A DNA stretch of 64,000 nucleotides from Methylotenera mobilis JLW8 (GTDB taxonomy: Bacteria > Pseudomonadota > Gammaproteobacteria > Burkholderiales > Methylophilaceae). A program made the position numbers and the translations under genes. Below, one piece after another: positions 25,977 to 35,472 of the stretch (position 1 is the first letter of the stretch; the number at the start of each line of letters is the position of its first letter). The DNA is taken from assembly GCF_000023705.1 (NCBI RefSeq), contig NC_012968.1, forward strand, positions 1,922,001 through 1,986,000, in the 5' to 3' direction. The notes under the pieces are model-generated. The model did no database searches. It was given only the letters and a program-made list of their open reading frames with translations, and was not told where the DNA came from.

Positions 25977-26113
25977 AACCGTAAACCCCAATAGACTAAC
26001 TCACCAACCATAGTGCTTTCTAACATTTGATTAGAATTAAGATTGATGTAAGGATTAACGGTTCTTGCAGACTAAATATCACCACCTAACAATTGTTAAC
26101 AGCGGAGCGCTAA

Positions 26114-27019
26114 ATGCAACTTTTAAAACCACTACTCTCTCACTTTAAGCCGCAATCACTGCAGCTAGATAATCACGAGAAAGTTCTTGCAAGCTTAATG
26201 GTAATGGCATGGGTAGTAGAAGCCAGAGACCCATATACCGGCGGCCATCTTTGGCGAGTTGCCCGCTTCGCGCAACTGCTTGCACACCAAGCTGGCATTT
26301 CTGCTATTGAAACCGCCAAAATCTCGATTGGCGGATTTCTTCATGATTTAGGTAAAGTGGGCATCCCCGATGCCATACTTAGCAAAAAAGATAAACTCAC
26401 AGATGAAGAATATGCGGTGATAAAAACGCATCCGGATATCGGCAGAAGAATGATAGCAGGCCATCCATTAGCATCTCTAGCTATCGATGCCATTTACATG
26501 CACCATGAAACACCTGATGGCCGAGGCTACCCTTCAGGCCTCCAGCGTACTCAAATCCCAGTTGTCGCAAAAATCATCGGCGTATGCGACGCATTTGATG
26601 CCATGACCAGCACCAGACCATATAGACAAGGCATGCCCATAGAAAAAGCACTTTCTATCATTAAAGCAAACATCGGCACGCAGTTTGACCCAGAATTTAG
26701 TGAATATCTATTACAGTTGGCCGATAGTGATCAATTAAGCCATATCGTAGGGCATTCTGATGAAGGTATACCTTTACATGATTGCTTAATGTGTGGCCCC
26801 ACCATTGTTGTGCAAAGCCACGCTAAAAAAGGTGACTTAACCTACTGCAGAGCTTGCCAAGGTGAATATAAACTTGAAGAAGTAACGGAAAAAAGTACGT
26901 TTAAAATCAGCCCTACCGGTGCAAAAGGGTCCGCTCAAGACTTAGTTTCCAAGCCTGACGAAACACTCATTTCCAAACTGATTAATGAGTCTGCCAAAGC
27001 GATTCAGCAAATTAAATGA
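26114..27019 (+). CDS. HD-GYP phosphodiesterase with C-terminal Cys4 motif
   Basis: Protein of 301 residues. The HD-GYP domain starts near residue 28 and has the metal pair His77-Asp78 (FLHDLGKVGIPD), the HHETPDGRGYP block at 130-140 and the later FDAMTSTRPYR motif; all residues needed to hydrolyse c-di-GMP are present. After it comes a short segment with two Cys pairs (CLMC and CRAC, about 24 residues apart), which looks like a zinc ribbon. There is no receiver or other sensor domain. GGAG lies six bases before ATG, and a 12-bp palindrome TAACAATTGTTA (26087-26098) is just upstream. It may counter the two cyclases in this window and so influence exopolysaccharide output (inference). Confidence 0.9.
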   Translation: MQLLKPLLSHFKPQSLQLDNHEKVLASLMVMAWVVEARDPYTGGHLWRVARFAQLLAHQAGISAIETAKISIGGFLHDLGKVGIPDAILSKKDKLTDEEYAVIKTHPDIGRRMIAGHPLASLAIDAIYMHHETPDGRGYPSGLQRTQIPVVAKIIGVCDAFDAMTSTRPYRQGMPIEKALSIIKANIGTQFDPEFSEYLLQLADSDQLSHIVGHSDEGIPLHDCLMCGPTIVVQSHAKKGDLTYCRACQGEYKLEEVTEKSTFKISPTGAKGSAQDLVSKPDETLISKLINESAKAIQQIK

Positions 27020-27153
27020 TGTGTTAAGCTTAGCGCCTTGCACTATGCTTACCGCAACGGATATTTAACGTAAAGTCTAGTGCACCACTCACTGAATACA
27101 AACGCCAAAACTCAAGCATTCTATTTGCGTATTACCGACTACCACAACGCCCG

Positions 27154-27199
27154 TTAGTCCAATCGACCTATTGTCCCATTACTTGATATCAGTTCTAAT
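27154..27199 (+). promoter_or_regulatory. Eps box and promoter of the first PEP-CTERM gene
   Basis: The box TTAGTC-CAATCG-ACCTAT (27154-27171) has an imperfect dyad. Its last T begins a -35 (TTGTCC, 27171-27176), followed by 17 bp and a -10 (TCTAAT, 27194-27199). The box is thus centred near -43, the position of a LuxR-type activator touching polymerase. The same layout is found at 51740. Confidence 0.7.
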
Positions 27200-27247
27200 C
27201 GTATCAACAGAAAATTTTACTTTTTAAGTTAAATAAAGGGAATAATA

Positions 27248-27736
27248 ATGAAACTTGTAAAACAACTACTTATCGGTGCTGCAATATTTGCTGCGGTTTC
27301 TAACGCACAAGCGGCTACCTACAACTTAGGTACATTATCAAGCGATTACACAGAGTTTGGCAGCTACTCTGTAGCTAAAGGTAGCTTCTCAGACACCATC
27401 AACTTCAGCTTAGCAGGCACTAGCGACACAGATTTCGGTGTTGGCTCTATTTTTGTTAAAGTTGGTAAAATTACTCGTCTTGATATTACTGGCTTAACTC
27501 TATCATTATTTAAAGGTACTACAGACCTAGGCCTAAGTGGCACTGATTTTAGCGCTACTGCATTAGGTGCTGGCGATTACCACTTATTAGTCACAGGTAA
27601 TGCGACCGGCACACTAGGCGGTTCATACGCTGGTGGCATTAACGTATCACCAGTACCTGAAGCAGACACGTATGCCATGATGTTAGCTGGTTTGGGCTTA
27701 ATGGGTTTTGTAGCACGTCGTCGTCGCTCACTGTAA
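27248..27736 (+). CDS. PEP-CTERM sorted protein (FxDxF-like)
   Basis: Exported protein of 162 residues with a signal peptide (cleavage after SNAQA). The mature part is a beta-rich, Gly/Thr/Ser-rich domain with GSFSDTINFSLAG, similar to the FxDxF group of PEP-CTERM proteins. The C-terminal tail has the sorting signal VPEADTYAMMLAGLGLMG, a membrane helix and RRRR, which is the substrate form for an exosortase. XrtB, encoded at 41688, should cleave at the PEP-like motif (here V-P-E-A) and release or attach the protein to the exopolysaccharide layer. An eps-type dyad box lies 76 bp before the ATG. Confidence 0.9.
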   Translation: MKLVKQLLIGAAIFAAVSNAQAATYNLGTLSSDYTEFGSYSVAKGSFSDTINFSLAGTSDTDFGVGSIFVKVGKITRLDITGLTLSLFKGTTDLGLSGTDFSATALGAGDYHLLVTGNATGTLGGSYAGGINVSPVPEADTYAMMLAGLGLMGFVARRRRSL

Positions 27737-27754
27737 TTCAGTAGTCTTCGCATA

Positions 27755-27782
27755 AAAAAGCCCCGAAAATTCGGGGCTTTTT
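27755..27782. terminator. Bidirectional terminator after the PEP-CTERM gene
   Basis: Stem AAAAAGCCCCGA/TCGGGGCTTTTT with a four-base A/T loop and A and T runs on both sides, between the PEP-CTERM gene (+) and galU (-). Confidence 0.92.
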
Positions 27783-27809
27783 CATTGTGCGCTAATCGTA
27801 ATAAAGTAA

Positions 27810-28712
27810 TTATGCACTCTTCGATTTAGTAGCAACGTGTTCTAATTGAAGAGACTCAATCAAAGCACGTAACTCGGCACCCACTTCAGGGTGTCTCAAA
27901 CCAAGCTTGATATTTGCCTCTAAATAACCAAACTTAGAGCCACAATCATAGCGCGTGCCTTCATAACGATAAGCCAGCACCTGCTCCTCGGTCAACAATG
28001 CTGAGATAGCATCCGTTAACTGTATTTCACCACCTTTACCAGCCTGCACGTTATCTAAGTGGTGGAAGATTCTAGGCGTTAAAATATAACGCCCGACCAC
28101 AGCTAATGTCGATGGCGCATCTTTAGGATCTGGTTTTTCAACAATCGCGGACACCTGCTCAATCCGTTCGTTAAGTGGTGTGGTCGCAACAATACCGTAG
28201 CTTTTAGTTTGATCACTTGGTACATTTTCTACGCCTAATAGTGAGCAACGATAATAGTCGTAAGCGTCTACCATTTGCTTCACGATGGAAACCTTACCAT
28301 CCAGCAAATCATCCGCCAGCAACACGGCAAAAGGCTCATTATTTACCACAGGCTTAGCTAAGCGTACTGCGTGCCCCAAACCCAACGCCTGAGTTTGACG
28401 GATATAAATACAATTAACATGGCTAGGCACAATGCTTTGCACAACTTTCAGCAATGCAGTCTTACCGGCACGCTCTAGCTCGCTTTCTAACTCATAAGCC
28501 ATATCAAAATGGTCTGATATAGAGCGCTTGTTACGACCGGTAATGAAAATAAGATCTGTAATTCCGGCGGCAATTGCCTCCTCTACCGCATATTGAATTA
28601 AAGGCTTATCAACAATGGGTAACATCTCTTTAGGGTTAGCCTTAGTCGCAGGCAAAAAGCGTGTACCCAAACCAGCAACAGGAAAGACAGCTTTTGTGAC
28701 TTTCTTTATCAT
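27810..28712 (-). CDS. galU: UTP-glucose-1-phosphate uridylyltransferase
   Basis: Enzyme of 300 residues making UDP-glucose from UTP and glucose-1-phosphate. Family motifs are complete: [17 protein letters not shown] at the N terminus, [24 protein letters not shown], and the C-terminal [13 protein letters not shown]-glucose feeds Ugd and the glucose-transferring EpsB of this locus. It is the last gene of the minus-strand exopolysaccharide block, but it has its own dyad box 131 bp upstream, so it is probably also transcribed independently. Confidence 0.96.
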   Translation of the reverse strand: MIKKVTKAVFPVAGLGTRFLPATKANPKEMLPIVDKPLIQYAVEEAIAAGITDLIFITGRNKRSISDHFDMAYELESELERAGKTALLKVVQSIVPSHVNCIYIRQTQALGLGHAVRLAKPVVNNEPFAVLLADDLLDGKVSIVKQMVDAYDYYRCSLLGVENVPSDQTKSYGIVATTPLNERIEQVSAIVEKPDPKDAPSTLAVVGRYILTPRIFHHLDNVQAGKGGEIQLTDAISALLTEEQVLAYRYEGTRYDCGSKFGYLEANIKLGLRHPEVGAELRALIESLQLEHVATKSKSA

Positions 28713-28844
28713 TATTAAATCCTGACTATCATTTATCTAAAAAATTATATCTTTTAATCTTTGGCCACAAAAATTAGGTAAGTTAATTAATGGGGTATTT
28801 TAGCAGAATGGCACTAGGTAATAAGCCAGCTTTGCACTAAACCA

Positions 28845-28862
28845 TTAGTCCATACGGACTAA
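28845..28862. promoter_or_regulatory. Eps box upstream of galU
   Basis: TTAGTC-CATACG-GACTAA, extended to perfect 8-bp arms ATTAGTCC/GGACTAAT at 28844-28863. On the minus strand a weak -10 (TATTAC) follows at the expected distance. It belongs to the five-member box family described in the findings. Confidence 0.75.
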
Positions 28863-28881
28863 TTATCTACTTTTCATCTAC

Positions 28882-30303
28882 TCAAGAACGTCCGTAAGTA
28901 TCTTCATAACGTACAATATCATCCTCACCCAAATAGCTACCAGACTGTATTTCAATCAAATGTAATGGTAATTTCCCTGGATTTTCTAATCGATGAGTAA
29001 CGCCGATAGGAATATATGTAGACTGATTTTCAGACAGCATTTCAGTTTTACCATCGCGTGTAACTAAGGCCGTTCCGCTCACAACAACCCAATGCTCAGC
29101 GCGATGGTGATGCATTTGTAACGACAGTTTGGAGCCAGGATTTACGATAATACGTTTGACTTGAAAGCGTTCACCTATATCAACACCCTCATAGCTACCC
29201 CACGGCCGATAAACTCGTGCATGCACTTCATGCTCACTACGCCCATTACGTTTTAAATGATCTACAATCTTCTTAACATCCTGCGCACGATCTTTATGTG
29301 CGACTAACACCGCATCGGACGTTTCGATTATAACCAAATCCTCCACACCGATTGCTGCTACAATGCGGCCTTCAGCACGCACTAATGACCTTTTCACATC
29401 ATCCACATAGACATCGCCACGTAGTGCATTACCAGCCTCATCTTGTGATTGCACCTCCCACAATGCTGTCCAAGAACCCACATCATTCCAACCCATATCT
29501 ACTGGTACTAACGCAGCTAGATGAGTATTTTCCATCACAGCATAATCAATAGAGTCAGAAGGGCATTGCATAAATGACTTTTCTTCCAGACGACAAAAAT
29601 CCAGATCTCTATAACTACCTTCAAATGATTGTTTAGTTATGTCTGCAATATCTGGACGTAATCTGGCAAGCTCAGCTAAGTATGCCGATGGCTTGAATAA
29701 GAACATACCGCTATTCCAAAAATAATCCCCAGAGGCTACGTAACCCTCGGCCACGTCACGATTAGGTTTCTCTACAAACTTTTGAACTGTAAAACTTCCC
29801 TCCGCCACCCTGTCAGTATCACCTTTTTTAATATAGCCATACCCTGTTTCCGGGCTAGAGGGTTGAATGCCGAACGTTACCAATCGACCTTGAGCTGCTG
29901 CTTTTGCGGCAACTTGCACTGCAAGATGGAATGCTTTTACATCGCGAATCACGTGATCTGCTGGCAGCACCAGCATTAGCGCATCCTCAGCACCCTCTTC
30001 AACGCCATAAGCTGCAACTGCAATTGCAGGGGCCGTGTTACGCCCTACCGGCTCTAACATAATAGAGTGCGGTAAAACTTGTATCTCACGCAACTGCTCT
30101 GCCACTAAGAAACGATGATCATTACCACATACCACCATAGGCGCTAATACTTCTGGCCAATCAGCAAGACGTAATATAGTCTCTTGTAACATGGAGTGCT
30201 CAGACAATAAAGGTAATAACTGCTTAGGTAATGCAGCACGTGATAGTGGCCATAACCTCGTACCCGCCCCCCCAGAAAGAATTACTGGGATTATTTTTGT
30301 CAT
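28882..30303 (-). CDS. manC: Mannose-1-phosphate guanylyltransferase/mannose-6-phosphate isomerase
   Basis: Bifunctional type II enzyme of 473 residues. The N-terminal nucleotidyltransferase has ILSGGAGTRLWPLSR, the metal site LPADHVI and FVEKPN; the C-terminal cupin isomerase has KRIIVNPGSKLSLQMHHHR followed by EHW. It makes GDP-mannose, so the polymer should contain mannose or a sugar derived from GDP-mannose. I chose the ATG at 30303 (MTKIIPVILSGG), whose GGA leader overlaps the alternative upstream ATG at 30315. Located between phosphomannomutase and galU in the minus-strand block. Confidence 0.95.
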   Translation of the reverse strand: MTKIIPVILSGGAGTRLWPLSRAALPKQLLPLLSEHSMLQETILRLADWPEVLAPMVVCGNDHRFLVAEQLREIQVLPHSIMLEPVGRNTAPAIAVAAYGVEEGAEDALMLVLPADHVIRDVKAFHLAVQVAAKAAAQGRLVTFGIQPSSPETGYGYIKKGDTDRVAEGSFTVQKFVEKPNRDVAEGYVASGDYFWNSGMFLFKPSAYLAELARLRPDIADITKQSFEGSYRDLDFCRLEEKSFMQCPSDSIDYAVMENTHLAALVPVDMGWNDVGSWTALWEVQSQDEAGNALRGDVYVDDVKRSLVRAEGRIVAAIGVEDLVIIETSDAVLVAHKDRAQDVKKIVDHLKRNGRSEHEVHARVYRPWGSYEGVDIGERFQVKRIIVNPGSKLSLQMHHHRAEHWVVVSGTALVTRDGKTEMLSENQSTYIPIGVTHRLENPGKLPLHLIEIQSGSYLGEDDIVRYEDTYGRS

Positions 30304-30346
30304 ATTGAATTCCATTTAATATTTATCTTCAATTATCACTAAATCA

Positions 30347-31825
30347 CTATGCATCAAATGCATACGCTTTTAGTAACTGTAAACAGTGCTGCGACAAAAA
30401 GTCTGCCCGTTGTTGAAAGTTCGCCTCTGCATAGCAACGTAACTCGGGGGCATTACCAGATGCCCTAAAATGCACAATCTCATCATTCTGAAATATGATT
30501 CTTAATCCATCAGTTAGGTCTAAATCAGCCACTACGCCACAAAGCTCGCCTAACAAGTCCTCAACCACCACATTGGAATGTGCTAATTGCTGAATGATAT
30601 TCTTGCTGGTCTCTGATGGAAATGATTGTAAACGACCACTCCCTGTAAAACGAGCTGGTAGCTTACTTGCTAATTGCGATACTAGATTATTACTTTCTAT
30701 CGACATCGCCAATATAGTCAATATTGGCAGTACTGCATCTCGCGTCATCAAAGGTGAAAGTGCGCTAGTATCACGCCGAATCGTAGAACCCAGTAGGAAA
30801 CCACCGTTAGCTTCAAAACCCACAACTTGCGAAGGTACAGGTGGATTTCTTTCTACTCCATCAGCTATCAATGCCTCCATCCCGGCAATCACATAAGGTG
30901 AACCAATACGTGTACGTGTAATTTTTTGGAAAGCACAACTGAGTTCCAATGCAGTATTACTGCTAACAGGTGTAACTACCGCGGATGCATTAAGGTATTG
31001 TGCACAGAGAATACCGACAATATCGCCCCGTAGCCAGTTACCATACTCATCACCGATAAGAGGGCGGTCAGCATCACCATCTGTAGAAAAAATCGCATCA
31101 AATTTATACTCACTGGCCCAGTCACGGGCCTTTTGTATATCAATATCACTGACGGCTTCTGTATCAATCGGCACAAATTCATCTGTACGACCAAGTGAGA
31201 TTACTTCAGCCCCTAGTGCTTCAAGCAATGTGCGCAATATATCTCGTGCAACGCTGGAGTGTTCGTAAAAGCCTAAGCGTAAACCACTTAAGCAGTTTTG
31301 CGGAAAAAACTCAAGGTAGCGATTAAGATAAAGCGTCGCGGCTGCTGAGCTGACACTAGGTAAAGCGATTAACGGTAACTCAGCCGGCATGCCTACCTGT
31401 GCTCGACTGATATTAACTTCATCTGCTTTGGTAATTTCACCACATAATCCATAAAACTTAATACCATTACGGTCAAAGGGTATATGGCTCCCAGTAACCA
31501 TAATGGCAGGGACAGCGTTTACTTGAGCATAATATGCTAAAGCAGGCGTAGGTAGTGCCCCACAAAACTCAGCCTGATATCCGGCATGCTTAATAGCGCT
31601 AGCACAAGCACGTACAATATCAGAGCTACTCGGACGCAAATCCATACCAATAACAATGCGGCTACCTAACGGCAAATTTAGCGTTTGTACAAACGCTAAG
31701 GTATACGCAAAACAGAGCTCCGATGTCATCGCTGACACCAAACCACGTACCCCACTAGTGCCAAACTTAACGCCACTAGTTTCCATTAGATTCTGAATTG
31801 ATAAAGTTGTTTTAATACTATTCAC
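30347..31825 (-). CDS. Phosphomannomutase/phosphoglucomutase family enzyme
   Basis: Alpha-D-phosphohexomutase interconverting hexose 1- and 6-phosphates, here presumably mannose for ManC. Motifs: GVKFGTSGVRGLV near the start, the phosphoserine loop VTGSHIPFDRNGIKF, the metal loop STDGDADRPL and the sugar-binding FEANGGFLLGS. The phosphoserine loop has SHIP instead of the usual SHNP, a small change that keeps the Ser. The start is unclear: no ATG lies near the expected N terminus, and I use GTG at 31825; TTG 31879, GTG 31873 and ATG 31786 are alternatives. It follows ugd closely and is in the same transcription unit. Confidence 0.88.
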   Translation of the reverse strand: MNSIKTTLSIQNLMETSGVKFGTSGVRGLVSAMTSELCFAYTLAFVQTLNLPLGSRIVIGMDLRPSSSDIVRACASAIKHAGYQAEFCGALPTPALAYYAQVNAVPAIMVTGSHIPFDRNGIKFYGLCGEITKADEVNISRAQVGMPAELPLIALPSVSSAAATLYLNRYLEFFPQNCLSGLRLGFYEHSSVARDILRTLLEALGAEVISLGRTDEFVPIDTEAVSDIDIQKARDWASEYKFDAIFSTDGDADRPLIGDEYGNWLRGDIVGILCAQYLNASAVVTPVSSNTALELSCAFQKITRTRIGSPYVIAGMEALIADGVERNPPVPSQVVGFEANGGFLLGSTIRRDTSALSPLMTRDAVLPILTILAMSIESNNLVSQLASKLPARFTGSGRLQSFPSETSKNIIQQLAHSNVVVEDLLGELCGVVADLDLTDGLRIIFQNDEIVHFRASGNAPELRCYAEANFQQRADFLSQHCLQLLKAYAFDA

Positions 31826-31865
31826 TTCACCATACTTTATATGTCTTAGAGGTTTTAATGTCAAT

Positions 31866-33032
31866 TTAATCACTACCAAACAAATCGCGTGTATAAACTT
31901 TGTCTACAACATCCGCAAGCTCTTTAGCCATACGGTTAGAAACAATGACATCCGCTTTCAGTTTAAATTCGTTTAAATCTGTATAAACTTTTGAGTTAAA
32001 GAAATCTGGCTCATTTAACACAGGCTCATAAATAATGACCTCTATCCCCTTAGCCTTGATACGTTTCATAATGCCCTGGATACTAGAAGCCCTAAAATTA
32101 TCGGAGCCACTTTTCATAATGAGACGATAGATGCCCACTACTTTAGGTTTACGTTTAATAATGCTCGCAGCAACAAAATCTTTACGTGTTGTGTTAGATT
32201 CAACAATGGCATTAATAAGGTTTTGCGGCACATCACTATAGTTAGCAAGCAACTGCTTAGTATCCTTAGGTAAGCAATATCCACCATAACCAAATGATGG
32301 ATTGTTGTAATGACTACCAATACGTGGATCTAAAGCAACTCCATCTATGATCTGCTTGGTATCTAAACCATGCGTAGCGGCGTAAGTGTCTAACTCATTA
32401 AAATAAGCCACACGCATTGCAAGGTAAGTATTAGAAAATAACTTTATCGCCTCAGCCTCTGAACTGTTAGTTAACAGTACAGGAATATCTGCTTTAAGTG
32501 CACCCTCTGCCAGCAGGTTAGCAAAAACTTGCGCTCGCTCAGAGGTTTCACCAACCACAATGCGAGAAGGATATAAATTATCGTGTAATGCCTTTCCTTC
32601 GCGTAAAAATTCTGGTGAGAAAATCAAATTATCGCACTGATATTGTGCACGTGCTTTTGCGGTAAAGCCTACAGGAATAGTTGATTTGATGATCATTACC
32701 GCATTAGGTGCAACCACCATTACATCTTTAATCACAGCCTCTACTGACTTAGTATTGAAATAGTTTGTTTCAGAGTCATAATCAGTTGGGGTAGCAATAA
32801 TTACATAGTCTGCACCTTGATAAGCTTCACTCTTATCCAGCGTTGCTTTAAAGTCAAGTTGCTTGGTTTTAAGATACTCTTCAATTTCAGCATCCTCAAT
32901 CGGTGACTCTTTGCGGTTTAACATATCCACCTTTTCAGGCAAGATATCCAGCGCAACTACCGTGTGATGCTGCGCAAGTAAAACCGCCATAGAAAGGCCT
33001 ACATAACCGGTACCGGCAATTGCTATTTTCAT
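31866..33032 (-). CDS. ugd: UDP-glucose 6-dehydrogenase
   Basis: NAD-dependent enzyme of 388 residues making UDP-glucuronate. It has [15 protein letters not shown], the short-form signature [23 protein letters not shown], and the catalytic Cys in [15 protein letters not shown]. It is of the short bacterial type (Ugd of Klebsiella/E. coli length). It makes a uronic acid part of the exopolysaccharide likely. GGAG lies seven bases before the ATG. A cellulase-like gene precedes and phosphomannomutase follows. Confidence 0.95.
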   Translation of the reverse strand: MKIAIAGTGYVGLSMAVLLAQHHTVVALDILPEKVDMLNRKESPIEDAEIEEYLKTKQLDFKATLDKSEAYQGADYVIIATPTDYDSETNYFNTKSVEAVIKDVMVVAPNAVMIIKSTIPVGFTAKARAQYQCDNLIFSPEFLREGKALHDNLYPSRIVVGETSERAQVFANLLAEGALKADIPVLLTNSSEAEAIKLFSNTYLAMRVAYFNELDTYAATHGLDTKQIIDGVALDPRIGSHYNNPSFGYGGYCLPKDTKQLLANYSDVPQNLINAIVESNTTRKDFVAASIIKRKPKVVGIYRLIMKSGSDNFRASSIQGIMKRIKAKGIEVIIYEPVLNEPDFFNSKVYTDLNEFKLKADVIVSNRMAKELADVVDKVYTRDLFGSD

Positions 33033-33107
33033 CCATGACTCCTATTGATATTATGTTTTAAAGTGATAATGAGAAAGAGCACTCAACTCTGAATCCACAG
33101 CACGTGA

Positions 33108-34133
33108 TTAATTAGCAGGCTCTTTAATTAGCCTGTCTTTTAATTTCTGCAATAAGTGCTTCGGTTTTCCATCTAATGAATCGAGTGACAGAACATAGCT
33201 AGGTCTCATATAACCAGCCACCCAAACAAACCAATCTAAACACTCGGTATTTGTGATTGATAAAAAGGTCTCGGTTGCATCATCATAGGCAGGGTCATCA
33301 GTAGGTACGCCCCACTCACCAATAACGCCCTTTTGCTTATATTTTTTTAACCAGGAAACAAAAGGCAATAATCTGGCTTCTGTCCTAGCCTTTAAGTTTA
33401 CGTTACCAATAGGCTTTGCATACCGACCACTAAAGTCATCATCAAAATAAATGTGGGCTTCATAAACAATCTTATCACTAGGGTCAGTGACAAATGGTTG
33501 TGGATTAGATTTAGGCCATGATGACGCACTACTCCAATCGTCACCGGCAACATATATTAAATGTGATGTATCAACCTCACGAATAGCGTTTAGACCAAAT
33601 TGGGCCGTAATATGCCACAAACCCTGAGTGTGGTGTGGCTCATTCATTAGGCCATAAGCATATAACGCTGGATGCTTATGAAGTATAGTGGCCAATTTCT
33701 TCCACATATCAGCAAAAGCCTCCGAAGGGACTTGTGCGCTACCAATAAGCTCTTTTTTGTAACGTCCATAATTATGTACATCGACGATAACGACCTGATG
33801 GTTGAGATAAGCTTGATTTAAAAAAGACAAAAGTAAGTTGGCATACGTCTCATCAAGCGCACCATACAAATTGGGTTGTAAACTTTCCCATGATATTGGC
33901 AAGCGTATAGCATTAAATCCAGCATTATTAGCGCGTTGCAGATGTTCAATTTTAGGGAAAAAATAATTCTTACCCGCCATTGCCGGTAACTTGTCTCCGG
34001 CAAACTCAGCACCAGCTAAATTTACCCCACGTATAGCACTTGAACATTCTGTACTGGCATTAACATTTGTATGAAAACAACTAAGCAAAGAAAGTAATGT
34101 CATACAAATCAGTTTTCTTATTAATTTCTGCAT
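33108..34133 (-). CDS. Secreted glycoside hydrolase family 5 (endoglucanase-like)
   Basis: Exported hydrolase of about 341 residues with a signal peptide (QKLIRKLICMTLLSLLSCFHTNVNA). The TIM-barrel motifs of family 5 are there: RGVNLAGAEF, GFNAIRLPISWE, the acid/base Glu in YGLMNEPHH and the nucleophile Glu in GVIGEWGVP. It should cut beta-1,4-linked (or similar) glucan outside the cytoplasm. Within an exopolysaccharide block, such enzymes trim or edit the polymer, as cellulase BcsZ does for cellulose. The start is either ATG 34133 or ATG 34145. A 172-bp gap lies upstream without a clear terminator. Confidence 0.88.
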   Translation of the reverse strand: MQKLIRKLICMTLLSLLSCFHTNVNASTECSSAIRGVNLAGAEFAGDKLPAMAGKNYFFPKIEHLQRANNAGFNAIRLPISWESLQPNLYGALDETYANLLLSFLNQAYLNHQVVIVDVHNYGRYKKELIGSAQVPSEAFADMWKKLATILHKHPALYAYGLMNEPHHTQGLWHITAQFGLNAIREVDTSHLIYVAGDDWSSASSWPKSNPQPFVTDPSDKIVYEAHIYFDDDFSGRYAKPIGNVNLKARTEARLLPFVSWLKKYKQKGVIGEWGVPTDDPAYDDATETFLSITNTECLDWFVWVAGYMRPSYVLSLDSLDGKPKHLLQKLKDRLIKEPAN

Positions 34134-34305
34134 ATCAATGTACATTCACCAAACATTCTTACCACCGAGCCCTTATGAAAAACTGCTAATCAGCTGACCA
34201 CTAATCACCTTAAAATACGAGTGACATGCTAATTGCTTTTGAAAATGTACTTACTCTGTTCTTAATTGTATGAAACTGGCTGTCACCGATTCTGAAACAA
34301 AATCA

Positions 34306-35472
34306 TCAATGTGTACATACAAGAAACTTACGTATAAATTTGTTGTAAGTAGCAAGATATGACTCACGATCAAAACTAAACTGAATTACCTCATGGTTTT
34401 CTTTTAACCACTGACGATAGTTATACTGATTATCTAATATAGCTTCCAACCCATCAGCAACACTATCCACTGAAGTTGCATCAACCCCAACCTTAGCTGG
34501 AATCCAATCAACAAAACCATCAATTCCAGTATTTTGTGAATAGAGAATAGGAATCCCGCACAACAATGCCTCTACATATACCATGCCAAAGGTTTCGTTG
34601 TGGCTAGGTAGTGCCAACCCCGCATAACGAGGTATCAGTTTCAACAATTCGGTATTATCAAAAGTACCTTTAAGCACAACACTATCTTGCAGTTCAAGAT
34701 GTTTGATGATTGATTCAACTTCTGAAATCACCTGCACACTACCTCGGCCGATAACATCAAGCTTTGCATTTGGGTATCGCGTTAGAGCTCGCTTAAATGC
34801 AGGCAAAAGACGATCTAATCCTTTTTTTGGAAAAACATTAAGATCTAGAATTGTGACTAGATGATCTGGTTTATACTCGTCAGAATACGTAGCACCTTTT
34901 TCTTTAACAAAATTGGGAAGAAGAGATTGCTTATGCGGTGATATATCAAAATGTCGATTTAAGATTGGCTTAAACCAAGCAGAAACATATAGCACTTGAA
35001 CAGCATCCCGTAGCATCCGTTTAATCAGCCATTTATAATGTGGCTTGAAGCGCAAAATCTTTGACTCAGCCTCCCCTCGGACAGACAGAACCAAAGGCAC
35101 TGATAACCAGCGTGCTAAAAACCATGCAGCTAAGCCTTCGAAAGTAAGTTTGTGCGCGTGAATCACATCCACTCGGATGCCACGTTGTTTCAATTGCCAT
35201 CTAATCCTAACAGCCACGATCAGCATAGATAGTGCAAGTAGCACGCCATATGGCATCCCCCAATATCGCATGGAAATAACGCGCTTATCCCCTTTATCGT
35301 CCCCCTCAATACAATTACATTTCAAGGGATTTACAACCCGATTTAATGAAACGACAAAATAATCCAGCTCCTTATTGGAGGTTATAAAATTACGTACAGC
35401 ATGAGTAGTCTCGGCTCGATTTGCATCTGGATAATCCGCAGATATATGCAAGACTTTAGGCATCTGACTCAT
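34306..35472 (-). CDS. Glycosyltransferase family 4
   Basis: Cytoplasmic or membrane-associated GT-B glycosyltransferase of 388 residues. The N-terminal acceptor half contains the HAHKLTFEGLAAWFLAR segment and the donor half the motif VLDLNVFPKKGLDRLL, ending with ALPSHNETFGMVYVEALLCGIPIL, where the E-x7-E pair of retaining GT4 enzymes is found. Its ATG overlaps the preceding stop as ATGA (start 35472), so the longer frame to 35535 is not used. It adds one sugar to the lipid-linked repeat; which one cannot be told. Base composition here is richer in A+T than in the flanking eps genes. Confidence 0.88.
   Translation of the reverse strand: MSQMPKVLHISADYPDANRAETTHAVRNFITSNKELDYFVVSLNRVVNPLKCNCIEGDDKGDKRVISMRYWGMPYGVLLALSMLIVAVRIRWQLKQRGIRVDVIHAHKLTFEGLAAWFLARWLSVPLVLSVRGEAESKILRFKPHYKWLIKRMLRDAVQVLYVSAWFKPILNRHFDISPHKQSLLPNFVKEKGATYSDEYKPDHLVTILDLNVFPKKGLDRLLPAFKRALTRYPNAKLDVIGRGSVQVISEVESIIKHLELQDSVVLKGTFDNTELLKLIPRYAGLALPSHNETFGMVYVEALLCGIPILYSQNTGIDGFVDWIPAKVGVDATSVDSVADGLEAILDNQYNYRQWLKENHEVIQFSFDRESYLATYNKFIRKFLVCTH

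Noticed and set aside
25985-26010. A sequence that on the minus strand reads GAGTTAGTC-TATTGGGG and resembles an eps box
   Set aside because: Only one half of the dyad is present, the spacing is wrong, and no minus-strand gene starts downstream of it.
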